Of a stretch of 62,056 nt of DNA, positions 1 through 9,729 are shown piece after piece (position 1 is the first letter of the stretch; the number at the start of each line of letters is the position of its first letter). The DNA is from an uncultured Lachnospiraceae bacterium (lineage in GTDB: Bacteria; Bacillota; Clostridia; Lachnospirales; Lachnospiraceae). A program made the translations under genes and the position numbers. The notes under the pieces are model-generated. The model was not told where the DNA came from. It saw only the letters and a program-made list of their open reading frames with translations, and ran no database searches. The stretch spans positions 1-62,056 of the forward strand of contig CAJTSD010000020.1 in assembly GCA_910578795.1 (NCBI GenBank), written 5' to 3'.

Positions 1-271
1 ATTTCCCCAGGGCGAACCAGTAGTGGCCCGTCGGCTCCATGCCGGGGATCACGGCGGTTTTGCCGTGCTTCTCCGCAAGCTCCTCCATCCATGCCTTGAA
101 TGTCTGGAAACCGGCTTCGGTGTTGCTGAACTCCAACGGTCTCTTTGTATACTCGTAGTTGCGCCAGTCAAATGCTCTTGCGTAATGGGTCTCGCTTCCT
201 ACATCAATTCCTACGATCAAAGTTTTTTCAGTTATGGATGCAATTTTTGCGTTTTGTGTGTTACAATTCAT
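1..271 (-). CDS. IS110-family transposase, N-terminal part (cut by window edge)
   Basis: Reading the minus strand from the ATG at 271 gives 90 codons running off the window. Near the N-terminus is the motif TLIVGIDVGSETHYARAFDW, followed by a region ending VIPGMEPTGHYWFALGK. This is the RuvC-like DEDD domain start of IS110-family transposases: the first catalytic Asp lies in GIDVG and the Glu in GMEPTGHYW. IS110 enzymes move circular intermediates and are guided by a structured bridge RNA made from the element's non-coding end. A GAGAGG ribosome binding site lies just upstream (about 281-288) but is inside a predicted stem (277-284 with 340-347). Whether the element is intact cannot be judged because the rest is outside the window. 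Confidence 0.9.
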   Translation of the reverse strand, partial: MNCNTQNAKIASITEKTLIVGIDVGSETHYARAFDWRNYEYTKRPLEFSNTEAGFQTFKAWMEELAEKHGKTAVIPGMEPTGHYWFALGK

Positions 272-586
272 CTTAGGATACCTCTCTGTTCAATAAGATT
301 TTTACTAACCGTGCAAAGTCAGTAATCTTATTTTACTCTGAGGTATCTTTTTATCAACCACTCTTCTTGGAATTCCCTATATTTGAATTATACAGGAAGC
401 TCCTTTGATTAACAAAACGGTTGGCGAACCTGTTTTTATTATATCAAGGGAGGTTTTTTACACAACGCTAAAGCTATTCCAACCACCCGCAGAGCAGGTG
501 GTTTATTTGTTCTCCAAAGTTCCGTTTTTCGGATCAGCGAAAAACTCCTCAATGGAGAACAGGGCCATGCCCTAACAACAAAAACA
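272..586 (-). ncRNA. Structured non-coding end of the IS110 element; candidate bridge-RNA region
   Basis: This 315-base stretch has no convincing gene. It lies immediately upstream of an IS110 transposase, the place where the IS110 group encodes its bridge RNA. Visible structure: an outer stem GATACCTC (277-284) with GAGGTATC (340-347), an inner stem AATAAGATT (292-300) with AATCTTATT (324-332), and a separate hairpin AACCACC/GGTGGTT around 480-502. The exact element end and any target- or donor-binding loops were not located. Assignment as a bridge RNA rests on position and structure only. Confidence 0.35.
277..347 (-). promoter_or_regulatory. Stem that hides the transposase ribosome binding site
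   Basis: GATACCTC at 277-284 is the exact complement of GAGGTATC at 340-347, and a second 9-bp stem (292-300 with 324-332) is nested inside. The transposase Shine-Dalgarno GAGAGG overlaps the 277-284 arm, so in the mRNA it would be paired and translation limited. Such limiting of transposase expression is common in insertion sequences; the effect here is inferred. Confidence 0.5.
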
Positions 587-615
587 TCCCCACCGGAATA
601 CATTTCCGGTGGGGA
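587..615 (-). terminator. Rho-independent terminator of the PL9 gene
   Basis: A perfect 12-bp stem, TCCCCACCGGAA (587-598) with TTCCGGTGGGGA (604-615) and a 5-base loop, sits 15 bases past the stop codon of the large pectate lyase gene and is followed on the minus strand by TGTTTTTGTTG. T-rich sequence also lies on the other side, so it may work in both directions. Confidence 0.85.
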
Positions 616-629
616 TAATTTTTATCTTA

Positions 630-3600
630 TTATTTTTTCACTTTGAAAGTAACCTTAAGATCTGCTTTGAGCTTTCCTGAGTATACCTTTACGCCGGTAG
701 TCTCATTATATCCCGTAATTTCAACCTTAAGCGGACCATTCTGAACCTTCAGTCCGTTCGGGTAGTTCACAGTAATATTATCCGGGTTAATTTCCTTGTT
801 ATTAACAATGAGATTCTTCGCAATTGCTGCCTTTAATGCTGCCTTTACTTCTTCTGTATCTTTCTTGTCTGTTATTGTAACAGTGATGTTTTTGCTCGCA
901 AATTTAGCATCTTTCAGATTGTAAACCTTGTTAATAATCTTGTAATTATAAACTTTTGTACCGCCAAACAAACCTGTACCATATAAGGTCATGCTCTGCT
1001 TTCCAGCTGATGCTGCGGTTATTGTGTAATCATACGTATAATCTTTCTGATTTTCAGTACCCTTATTTACAAGGTCTGAATATTCAAGATTACGTCCTAA
1101 CTTAGAATGTGATAACACAATGTAATAATTGCAGTGTGTATCCTTGCCGGCTTTGTACAAAGTTTCATTATACAACTTATTACGTACCTTGCTTGTATCT
1201 ACGGCATCATCATAGTATATCTGCGTAACTTTCTTCGTTACCGGATTAACTGCCTTGATCTTTGCCTGTGCAATATTGTAATAAGCGATACGGAACCTTG
1301 CTACCTCAACTCCGTTCTTCTTTTCGTCTTCTGTTGCGTCATCTGAAAACTTATAGTTATTACCAATCGGTCTTGCATATGCAGTCACATAAAGTCCTGT
1401 CTTCGGTACCTTAATCTGTGTCTTTGTTGACGCATCATACGGACCTACCTGTGTATCAGGTTCTTCCTCTTCACCATAAGTATATACAAGCGTATAATCA
1501 TGATTCTTAGTAAGCTTTTGGTTATTGCTTGTTAATACAATATTGGATTTATTCAGTGCAGAAAGCTGTATCGTCGGTTTTCCGTTTGTAAATACATCAG
1601 ATACTGATTTCAGCACAACATTGTCAAAGCTGCAAGCCTTTATATTGTATTGAATTGTTGTCTTGCTTGCACCCTTCAGGCTGTTTCTCCATGAAATAAT
1701 TGCTGAGGCGGTACCTGTCTTCTTGTTGTTCTTATAAGAAATACTATAGTTCTTCTTATTTACCGTATTACCATTATACTTGACAACGATATTCGGTTTT
1801 GCTCCACTAGGTGCAAATTCAACATCATTATAACCAACCTCTAAGCCGCTATTTTCAAAGTCATAGCCCTTCCGGATTTCTGCTTTTGATACGCGTGCCG
1901 GTGTAATCTTATAACGGTAGCTTACCGTGCCTGAACAGTTATGAATACCCTTAAGAACTAATGTTGCATTTCCTGCTTCAACATTTGCCTTGTATTCATA
2001 GGTGTAATCATACAGATAATTGCCGTTACCGTCTTTCTTGTTAACGTCCTTGCTGCCCTTCTTAATACCGCTTAAGGCTTCACCGTTTCTCAGGCTTACA
2101 GTAACTGCTCCCTGTACACGGGCTGCTCCGGTATACGGCTTATCTTTTACGCCTCCGTCAACCTTAATGCTTGCGTTTTTGAGTGCTGCCTTCCTGATTG
2201 TAAAGTTCAATACTTTGCTTCCGGCAGTACCTTCTTCAGGAATACCTGTAATAACAACAGATGCTTTTCCTGCGTTAATATTGTTAATGTATGCAATATC
2301 CAGCTTATCTGTCTGGTATCCGGTTACCTTCGGCTCAATTGCGTTTCCAGTATAAGCAAATGATGTTTCTGAAAGCTTTATTGCAGCTTTGCTGATATCT
2401 TTTGCATCCTTCTGGCTAATCAGTCTGAACTGTGTTTCCAGCTTACCAGTATAGTTCCTGCTTGTGCCCTTTGTTGCGTCAATGACTACGTCGTAGTCTC
2501 CTTCTTTCGTGTAGTCCTTTGCTGTAATTACATAATCCCTCTTCACCGCAAGCTTTGTTCCGGTTGCTTTGTTAATCAATGTAGGATTAAATGTTTTCTT
2601 CTTTCCGTCAGCTACCACACTTAAACCTGATACCTTTACATCCTCATCATCCGTGATATCAACAGGAAGAATATTAAAGAAATATTCATATGTTCCCTGA
2701 TATGCACCCTTGAGTGTAAGGATCATTGTCGGTCTCTTTTCGTCCGGAATGTCCTTATAGCGGTCATCACCGTCAACATATGCATTCACATTATTCTTAA
2801 AGCTTACCTTGTAATCCGCAAATGAGGAACCATTCATGTAAACTCTAAAGTCTTCCGGTACAACTGCCTTTCCTGTATAAACATAAGGATACTCCGTCCA
2901 CTCATTTGCTTCATTATTTCCGAATTCGCCGAAGCCTGTAACGATAAGACCCAGTTTTCCGTCCTTCGTTGCCATATTGTTTACGAATTCTTTTTCTCTG
3001 TCAATTGCAATGGACTCATTACCGTCATCAACATTATCGCCGCCTGAGATGTCACCGCTTGTATCAGAGCTGTCTCCGATCAGGTCTTTCTCGTCGTCTG
3101 CAGAAGGTTTTCCGCCAAGTCCGACATTGTCTTTTCCTGCCGCTTCTGTCAGCTCAAGGAAGCCGTCCATGTTGATTGTACCGTCGGAATTTCTTCCTAA
3201 AAGCACATGATTCTTATCGGGATAAATTGTATTTGTTCCCTTAAATGTCGTTGATTTAAACCAGTCAGCGCCTACCTTATTTCCATCTGCGTTGACACCC
3301 GCTTTTTCCTTTGTATCCCAAAGATAAGTCGTGCTGTTTGTATAATCTGCTGCATTCTGGTTCTTTGCAGAAATTTCATCGGCAACACCCCTGTTCTTTG
3401 TTCTGTAAGAAATAACGTTCTCTGTCTTATAACCTGTAGTCTGTACGTTTGAATATGTATACAACGCTACGTTTGAGCCTTCATTGTTAAATGAGATTGA
3501 GTTGTATACCTTGTTGTTTGAACAGCTGTTCGAATCAAATCCCTTTGACTTATTCGCAAATGCTACGGAATTGTAAAGCTTATGTCCTGAGTAAACCTTA

Positions 3601-6600
3601 TTAACCGCATCATAATCGTCGTCATAAATACTTCCGCCGGGAAGACCGTCGCCGCCCATCTTAAATCCGTTACCGTTTCCGGCATTCTTCTGCGTACCTT
3701 CCAAATCAAGCTCATTCTTGTCATTTACAAGAACATAACCGTTCTTATAAGCCACGCAGTTCTTAATTGTAACAGAACCAATCTGTCCTGATTCAATCTT
3801 TGCAAACAAATCCCATCCGTCATCAGCGTTGTATGCTGCGATACATCCATCAAATACGTTGCCGCTGCCGATTGTAAGCTTTGCTGCAAAACCATCAGCA
3901 TCCTCATAACCGTGGTCTGCATTCAGGAATGAAGTACAGTTCAGGATAAGGTTGCCCTGCGGCCAGTAATCATAGGTGTCATTTCCAGAACCGCTGACCT
4001 GAATACCGGTATTACCGTTTTTGTATGAGTTAACCTGATCCAGTACGTTGTATTTTCCTGATACCTGAATACCCTTCTGTGCATCCTTTGAATTTGTAAC
4101 GTCAAATCCCTTGAAGTACCAGTAGCTTCCTGACAGCGTCATACCTGTGTACCTGCCGCCGAAGTCGAATACAGGTCTGTTCGCAGGTTCTTCTGCTATC
4201 ATCTTGATATAATTCTTATAGCCGTCGCCAGGCTTACCGTCAACGCCTCTTTCCGTTCCAATTGTCTTGTAAAGGTTGTATGTACCACCTGCAAGAAGAA
4301 TTGTCTGTCCAGGCTGTGCATACTTCATTGCTGTGTAAACGTCAAGACGGTCTTCCTTTGTACCGGTAGCGCTTGCCTTGCCGTCAGGCGATACATAAAT
4401 CTTCTCGCCTTCCTCGCCGTACTTTCTGTATTCTACAGTATGTACGAATGTTACAGGTGAATAATCCTTAAGCTCTGTAGCAATCGGAGGATTTTTCATC
4501 TTCTTGTTTGGTGTATAGGTTACGTTAAATACATTCTTCCCAACCTCAAGTCCCTTGATTGGAATTGTAACCTTTGTGTCTTTTTCCATGTTTCCGCTTT
4601 GAAGCTTTGCCTTCTCTGTGTCAAGGCTTCCGGTAACATCGCTCTTTCCAAGAAGCGCATTATTGCTGTCTCTTACTTCCAAAACGCCATCCCAGTTACT
4701 TGTGAAAACAAAATCATAATCACTTGAGTTTGTAACGGAAGAAGATACAACCTGTTTTGAAAGTGCGATATATGTTGTCGGACGCGGCTCTGCGGGAGCG
4801 TCTTCTTCCGGAGAAATGGTTGTAAATGAAATGTCCTTAAAGGTAACATTTGCATTTCTCGCTGCAAAGAAACCAACATAAACCTTATCTTCAATAATAT
4901 GGTTGAGCGCTTCTGTATCATAATACTTCTTCGTCATGGTTTCGCCGTTCGGCATTTCATAGCTGAGGAAGTATCCTGTATTGTTTTTCTGAAGTGTCAG
5001 TTTGAAATCCACATAGGTTTCTGCACCGACTGCATCCGTAGGAGGCATATTCTCTACGAATTTCTTCTGCTTGCTGTCCCATGCTCCGGCATTTCCTACC
5101 ATGTTACATGTAACAGTGCCGCCTGCTCTCGCATACTTCGCAAATGTTGTATCAAGTGCAGACTGTGTTGCTGACCAAACTGCCGGCTTGTCAGCGTCGC
5201 CAGCCATAATCTTATCTACGTCTTCTTTTGTCGCGCCGATCTTTTCTGTCGCGCCGACACCGATCTTCATGGCAACCTTCGGGTAAGTCGTATCTGTTGT
5301 AACTGCTTCACCATCCCAGTTGTACTCAATCTTGGAAACAACTGCCTGGTATGAGTTCGTCCATAAGTAATCGCCGTTACCGTTCTCACCAACCTGGTCT
5401 GACGCCATCAATCCGAATCCGTCCTGACCGTTTGAAAGTACCCACTCATTTACATGAGCAGTTGCTGATAATGTAAAGTTCGTTGTCTTCGGGTCAATTT
5501 CCGTATAGTAGAATGCAAGACCGTCAATGGTATTCGGAACAATCTTTCCTGCTCCGCCCATAGACCATACCGTTACTTCTCCATCAAAGAAGTCTCCGCT
5601 AAAGCCGTTCTTTGGAACGGTCTTGCCGTTTCTGTCTGTTGTCGTGCTTGTAATGCTTGTTGAAGAACCATAAGCGGCAAATGCCCACTTATTCTGTTTT
5701 TCAGCTGTAATTTCTTTCTTATACGGATCACAAGGTTCAGACTTGTCTTTCATGTCCTTGCCTCTTGTAGCCAATACTCTGAAGTAGTATGTATTGCCTA
5801 CCGTAAATCCGTCCATTTCTACGCTTGTTTCTGCTGCTTTTGTAACAGTTGTTCCGTCTTCTGCAAATTCAGAGTTTACGCTGACTTCCTTAAATAGCTT
5901 TTTGCATTCTTCATCCTCGTATACGCTGACTACGTATCCGGTTGCTTCGTTTGCAGCAACCCAGTCAACTTCAACTTTTCCTTCGCCAAGGTTTGTGACA
6001 CTGCTCATAGCAGGTGCGCTCAGCGGAAGAAGAAATGCAAACGGCTCAGTCTTAGCGCTTTCCTTGGGTTCGAAATCCGTCTCAACGCCGTTTTCGTCAA
6101 TTTCCGTTTCACGTGTCAGGGAAGCTACAAATGTATAGCTGTCTGACTTCTTCGGAGAGAGACCGATTGTTGTCAGATCTTTCTCTGATGTTGAGGTTGC
6201 TGTACCGCATGATTTTCCTTCAGAGTCAAACATTTCAATGTTGAGTGCGTCTGCGCCATCCGGTCCTATAACAGCGTCAACAGTTACATCAATCTGTTTC
6301 TTATCGGAACTTAATTTCACATCCGTAATAACAGGAGGCTCAACCTCGTTCCACGCAATCTTGTCAATTGCGAAATGAAGTCTGTACTGAATGTCGAAAA
6401 GCTTTACCTTTGATCCTTCAAGATAGAAGTAATAGGTATAACCTTTTTCCGCCACGAATGCCAATGAGCCCTCTGGAACACGTACATCCGTCTTGTCATC
6501 AACAACTTCATTGTTTTCGTCAACTTTAATAAAGTGATAGATTTTGTCAGCAGAACCTGTTATAAATGTAACCTTTACGGTATCTGCGGCTTTCATTTTA

Positions 6601-9005
6601 ACAACCGCACCTGATGCGGGAATTGTACCCTTTGGTGTTGTTTTCCCGTCTTCTTCACGCGGATTGTTTGCACCCTGAACAGACATGGGATAGTTTACGC
6701 CGCCTACAACTCCACCGGTCTTTTTAGTCATGTCCTCAAGCACTTCAAAGGTCATCAAGCTTGGATCGCCATAGGTCTTTCCTGCTTTCAGACCAGTACC
6801 GTCTTCACCGGCAACATCTACATTGTACTTCTGTGTATCTGCATTTTCCGTAACTCTGATTCGAATAAAAGCACTGTATTCGGAAATATTGTCGCCTTCT
6901 CCGTCGCCTCTGATTGCGGCAACCTTAAAGTAATACATTTTTCCGACTGTAAGCTCGTTTGTGAAGGTGTGAGATGCCATCTCTTCCCCTTCTGTAGCAG
7001 CTGCTGTCGCCTCAACTACAGCAGTAGTACATGCCTTATCGGAATATCCAATCAGCTTGTAGCTCGTCGCTTCTGGAACAGCTCCCCATGAAATCTTTAC
7101 GGCTCCGCTGCCTAAATTCTCTGCACTCGCGATAACCGGAGTTGCAAGAGCGAGCACGAAGGGAACGCCATTGGATACGTTACTTGTCTTCTTTGACTCT
7201 TCTTTTGAGCGGCTTCCTTCTGCCTTAAAGTAAAATGTGCCGCTTGCCTTCGGTGTAAATGTCGCTGTTGCTTTTTTATCTGTAAGATTGAGTGCTCCGC
7301 CTGCAGCTTTTACTGTCTCAACTTCCTGTGTGCAGGCTTCGTCACTGTACATGGTAACATTGATTGTTTCACATCCGGTATCTGCATTGATTACTGCACC
7401 GGAAAGCGAAACGACAATCTTGTCTTCCTTCACAGCCGCAGAGTCAATATTTATATTTGGAACATCCGCCCATGCAACCGGCTGAACCTTTGATAATGTT
7501 ACACGGAGGTAGTGGAGCATGGTATTTCCATCAACCTTAGCACCTCCATATTGGATATCGGCGCCATTACTATCTTTTTTCACATTTCCTATGTAATATG
7601 TACCAGCACCGATGCCTGAAAATTCGGCAACCGTTGCAGTTTTTGCCCCATATGCCTGATAGTTTAAAACAGCTAATTTATCTTTGCCTGCGTCATCTTT
7701 GCTTTTGCCATACAAACCAACTGCTGCATTTTTGCTTGCGCCAACACCAGCAACAATTTCTGCCATATAGCCTGATGGAACAGTAAAGCCTACAGAAGCA
7801 TATACAGTACCATCATCTGCAAGGCTGGGACTTCCGCCCCACTTAATACCCTGACCAGTGTATATCGTTTCACCGCCTAATACAAATGTAGGGTCGCTCG
7901 TATCGTTTCCTAACGTAATATTAGTTGTGGCATTTTTTCCCGCAACTGTGAATTTCTCATCTGTTCCGGCTTTTGTTGTGATAACACCTGTTGTAACTTC
8001 GCTTGCTTTCAGCTCGTATACGATTGGTGTATCTTTGTCCTGGTCATCGCCGCTGTCGCCACCGCTGCTTTCCACATCTTTAATTGTCATCTTACTAACT
8101 CTAAGACCGTTCGCACTAGTTGGATTACATGCTAAATTATATGTACCAGCACTCAGATTATTATATGTTACTTCTTGTGCATCTTTTAATCCTTTTGAAG
8201 CTGTTGAATATGCACTTCCCTCGGTACCATCTGTGTTAATTACCGTTCCGTTCTTTAATAATGCATATGAACTTTCTTTTGTACTGCCAGTACTAAAAAC
8301 GGATACTGTAATTGTTCCGGTTCCCTTTATTGTTATATCAAAGCTAGCTGTGCCATCTTTTTTTAATTCGACACTATCAACATCCGTCGCACTACTGCTA
8401 GATGCCTTCTTTTTTGTTATACTTCCGGTAATTCCAATAACTGCTTTTTGTTCAGCAGTCAAATCACTTTCTGTCAAGGCACTGCCAGCCTCGCTCAATG
8501 TAGTTGGATCAAAAACAATTGAGCCATCATCCGCTTTTACGGTTTCCTGCTTGTCAGTTTTTTCCTCAGTAGTTTCCTCCTCAGTAGTTTCTGTTTCAGT
8601 CTCTGTTTCTTCTACTGATGCCGTCTCTGTCACAGAAGCTTCCTCGGTTTCTGTTGCAGAATTTTTCTCTGTTTCAGCTTCCGTCTTGCTTTCGGTAGAA
8701 GCTTCTTCCGTCTTCGTTTCCGTAGCTTCCTCGGATGTGGCAGCTTCCGATTTCACCTCTTCAGCCCCGACTTTATCAGTCGTGCTTTCACTGCTTTCCG
8801 CGGCAGGAGATTCTGCTTCGGGTTTTTCATTATCCGAATTTTCCTGCGTTTCAGCAGCGGCGGTTTCTTCTACTTCTGAAACAGTTTCCGTCGTTGTTTC
8901 CGTAGAGAGCTCCGCAGCGTAAGCAGACATATTCGACATCACCATCGCGCCTGACAGGACGATTGCCATAATACGTCTTGCTAATTTGCCTTTCAATTTG
9001 CTCAT
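630..9005 (-). CDS. Giant secreted PL9-type pectate lyase with FN3 and Ig-like repeats (2791 aa)
   Basis: The start at 9005 is chosen because GGGAGGAAGG lies 8-17 bases upstream and the protein then begins MSKLKGKLARRIMAIVLSG, a signal peptide. A Glu/Thr/Ser-rich linker (about 35-165) is followed by beta-sandwich modules (165-510), fibronectin type III-like units (about 620-720 and 1000-1090), a concanavalin-like module (about 1100-1400), a right-handed beta-helix (about 1530-1940) and tandem Ig-like repeats to the C-terminus. The helix carries ADGFAAK and NADDGWDLFAK (near 1725) and NGFKMGG (near 1780), matching the calcium-binding Asp set and catalytic Lys of PL9 lyases such as Dickeya Pel9A. 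It should cleave polygalacturonate by beta-elimination outside the cell. No LPXTG or SLH anchor is visible; the protein ends in Lys-Lys. Confidence 0.88.
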   Translation of the reverse strand: MSKLKGKLARRIMAIVLSGAMVMSNMSAYAAELSTETTTETVSEVEETAAAETQENSDNEKPEAESPAAESSESTTDKVGAEEVKSEAATSEEATETKTEEASTESKTEAETEKNSATETEEASVTETASVEETETETETTEEETTEEKTDKQETVKADDGSIVFDPTTLSEAGSALTESDLTAEQKAVIGITGSITKKKASSSSATDVDSVELKKDGTASFDITIKGTGTITVSVFSTGSTKESSYALLKNGTVINTDGTEGSAYSTASKGLKDAQEVTYNNLSAGTYNLACNPTSANGLRVSKMTIKDVESSGGDSGDDQDKDTPIVYELKASEVTTGVITTKAGTDEKFTVAGKNATTNITLGNDTSDPTFVLGGETIYTGQGIKWGGSPSLADDGTVYASVGFTVPSGYMAEIVAGVGASKNAAVGLYGKSKDDAGKDKLAVLNYQAYGAKTATVAEFSGIGAGTYYIGNVKKDSNGADIQYGGAKVDGNTMLHYLRVTLSKVQPVAWADVPNINIDSAAVKEDKIVVSLSGAVINADTGCETINVTMYSDEACTQEVETVKAAGGALNLTDKKATATFTPKASGTFYFKAEGSRSKEESKKTSNVSNGVPFVLALATPVIASAENLGSGAVKISWGAVPEATSYKLIGYSDKACTTAVVEATAAATEGEEMASHTFTNELTVGKMYYFKVAAIRGDGEGDNISEYSAFIRIRVTENADTQKYNVDVAGEDGTGLKAGKTYGDPSLMTFEVLEDMTKKTGGVVGGVNYPMSVQGANNPREEDGKTTPKGTIPASGAVVKMKAADTVKVTFITGSADKIYHFIKVDENNEVVDDKTDVRVPEGSLAFVAEKGYTYYFYLEGSKVKLFDIQYRLHFAIDKIAWNEVEPPVITDVKLSSDKKQIDVTVDAVIGPDGADALNIEMFDSEGKSCGTATSTSEKDLTTIGLSPKKSDSYTFVASLTRETEIDENGVETDFEPKESAKTEPFAFLLPLSAPAMSSVTNLGEGKVEVDWVAANEATGYVVSVYEDEECKKLFKEVSVNSEFAEDGTTVTKAAETSVEMDGFTVGNTYYFRVLATRGKDMKDKSEPCDPYKKEITAEKQNKWAFAAYGSSTSITSTTTDRNGKTVPKNGFSGDFFDGEVTVWSMGGAGKIVPNTIDGLAFYYTEIDPKTTNFTLSATAHVNEWVLSNGQDGFGLMASDQVGENGNGDYLWTNSYQAVVSKIEYNWDGEAVTTDTTYPKVAMKIGVGATEKIGATKEDVDKIMAGDADKPAVWSATQSALDTTFAKYARAGGTVTCNMVGNAGAWDSKQKKFVENMPPTDAVGAETYVDFKLTLQKNNTGYFLSYEMPNGETMTKKYYDTEALNHIIEDKVYVGFFAARNANVTFKDISFTTISPEEDAPAEPRPTTYIALSKQVVSSSVTNSSDYDFVFTSNWDGVLEVRDSNNALLGKSDVTGSLDTEKAKLQSGNMEKDTKVTIPIKGLEVGKNVFNVTYTPNKKMKNPPIATELKDYSPVTFVHTVEYRKYGEEGEKIYVSPDGKASATGTKEDRLDVYTAMKYAQPGQTILLAGGTYNLYKTIGTERGVDGKPGDGYKNYIKMIAEEPANRPVFDFGGRYTGMTLSGSYWYFKGFDVTNSKDAQKGIQVSGKYNVLDQVNSYKNGNTGIQVSGSGNDTYDYWPQGNLILNCTSFLNADHGYEDADGFAAKLTIGSGNVFDGCIAAYNADDGWDLFAKIESGQIGSVTIKNCVAYKNGYVLVNDKNELDLEGTQKNAGNGNGFKMGGDGLPGGSIYDDDYDAVNKVYSGHKLYNSVAFANKSKGFDSNSCSNNKVYNSISFNNEGSNVALYTYSNVQTTGYKTENVISYRTKNRGVADEISAKNQNAADYTNSTTYLWDTKEKAGVNADGNKVGADWFKSTTFKGTNTIYPDKNHVLLGRNSDGTINMDGFLELTEAAGKDNVGLGGKPSADDEKDLIGDSSDTSGDISGGDNVDDGNESIAIDREKEFVNNMATKDGKLGLIVTGFGEFGNNEANEWTEYPYVYTGKAVVPEDFRVYMNGSSFADYKVSFKNNVNAYVDGDDRYKDIPDEKRPTMILTLKGAYQGTYEYFFNILPVDITDDEDVKVSGLSVVADGKKKTFNPTLINKATGTKLAVKRDYVITAKDYTKEGDYDVVIDATKGTSRNYTGKLETQFRLISQKDAKDISKAAIKLSETSFAYTGNAIEPKVTGYQTDKLDIAYINNINAGKASVVITGIPEEGTAGSKVLNFTIRKAALKNASIKVDGGVKDKPYTGAARVQGAVTVSLRNGEALSGIKKGSKDVNKKDGNGNYLYDYTYEYKANVEAGNATLVLKGIHNCSGTVSYRYKITPARVSKAEIRKGYDFENSGLEVGYNDVEFAPSGAKPNIVVKYNGNTVNKKNYSISYKNNKKTGTASAIISWRNSLKGASKTTIQYNIKACSFDNVVLKSVSDVFTNGKPTIQLSALNKSNIVLTSNNQKLTKNHDYTLVYTYGEEEEPDTQVGPYDASTKTQIKVPKTGLYVTAYARPIGNNYKFSDDATEDEKKNGVEVARFRIAYYNIAQAKIKAVNPVTKKVTQIYYDDAVDTSKVRNKLYNETLYKAGKDTHCNYYIVLSHSKLGRNLEYSDLVNKGTENQKDYTYDYTITAASAGKQSMTLYGTGLFGGTKVYNYKIINKVYNLKDAKFASKNITVTITDKKDTEEVKAALKAAIAKNLIVNNKEINPDNITVNYPNGLKVQNGPLKVEITGYNETTGVKVYSGKLKADLKVTFKVKK

Positions 9006-9432
9006 ACGTTCGCCTTCCTCCCTTGTGCCCTTATATCCCAACCCTCTCATCCAATCCTTGAATTTATAAAAATTTAATGATATTTTATTAAATTTTTATA
9101 AATTAAGGGGGCGTTAAGGATGCCTTGATATAACGCACAGTTTTCTAGTTTTATTGTTTCGACCGGTCTTTCTTGTCCAAATATAGGAAATTCCCGTAGC
9201 AGCTTCCGGATTTTTCACTATTTTTGAGCAAAATTAACCAAGTACAATCATTTTAACAAATATTTTTATTAATTTCAATATTGGATTGTCTTTTTTCTTT
9301 ATTTAATTGTTTTTTTTCCGCCAATCTTTTAAACAATTTTTTGTGTACTTTGTATACTCCCATCAAATGCTCCAAGGTAAAACAGGACGCTGTCCACCTT
9401 ATAGGATACATTATAATCAGCACCATATTAAA
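9006..9432. other. AT-rich intergenic region; leader of the PL9 gene
   Basis: This 427-base stretch has no supported gene. It must hold the promoter and leader of the PL9 gene on the minus strand. Apart from the AT-only inverted repeat at 9061-9104, nothing stands out, and I could not fix a promoter with confidence. Confidence 0.6.
9061..9104. repeat. AT-only 18-bp perfect inverted repeat upstream of the PL9 gene
   Basis: AATTTATAAAAATTTAAT (9061-9078) and its exact complement (9087-9104) flank an 8-base loop. The repeat ends about 55 bases before the PL9 start codon. It could be an operator, a stem in the 5' leader of the mRNA, or simply an AT-rich cruciform. Confidence 0.7.
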
Positions 9433-9729
9433 TTACATTTTCTTCATATATTGTTTCAGTTGGTCATAAAAATTTTCTCTTGTACCAGCCATGATTACAA
9501 CTATAACCATATTTTCTAAATATTCCACCGTATATGCAAGTTCATAATTTGTTTTGTTATAATAAATGTCATACCCATATACACCAGACAAATCTCCCGT
9601 CTTAGCTTCACCAACAGTATAGTCTTCCCGAATTTTATCTACTGCCGCCTGATATAAACTTTTCAGCTTTTTGTCTCTCAGTTTCTTTATAAATTTTGCT
9701 GCCGGAGGAAGAAAACGAACCTCGGTCAT
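9433..9729 (-). CDS. RelE/ParE-family toxin
   Basis: This 98-aa basic protein has the compact layout of RelE/ParE toxins: an N-terminal FLPPAAKFIKKLRDKK segment, a central GDLSGVYGYDIYY segment and a C-terminal beta strand VIVVIMAGTRENFYDQLKQY. RelE-type members cleave mRNA at the ribosome and ParE-type members poison gyrase; the sequence alone does not decide which. Its ATG overlaps the stop of the upstream antitoxin gene by four bases (ATGA, 9726-9729), the coupling expected for a type II toxin-antitoxin operon. It sits between pectinase genes and is not part of sugar metabolism. Confidence 0.8.
   Translation of the reverse strand: MTEVRFLPPAAKFIKKLRDKKLKSLYQAAVDKIREDYTVGEAKTGDLSGVYGYDIYYNKTNYELAYTVEYLENMVIVVIMAGTRENFYDQLKQYMKKM

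Noticed and set aside
7858..8922. Long plus-strand frame of 354 codons opposite the PL9 gene start
   Set aside because: It is the reverse reading of the Glu/Thr/Ser-rich linker and beta modules; the translation is Ser/Val-rich without any domain, and no RBS precedes it.
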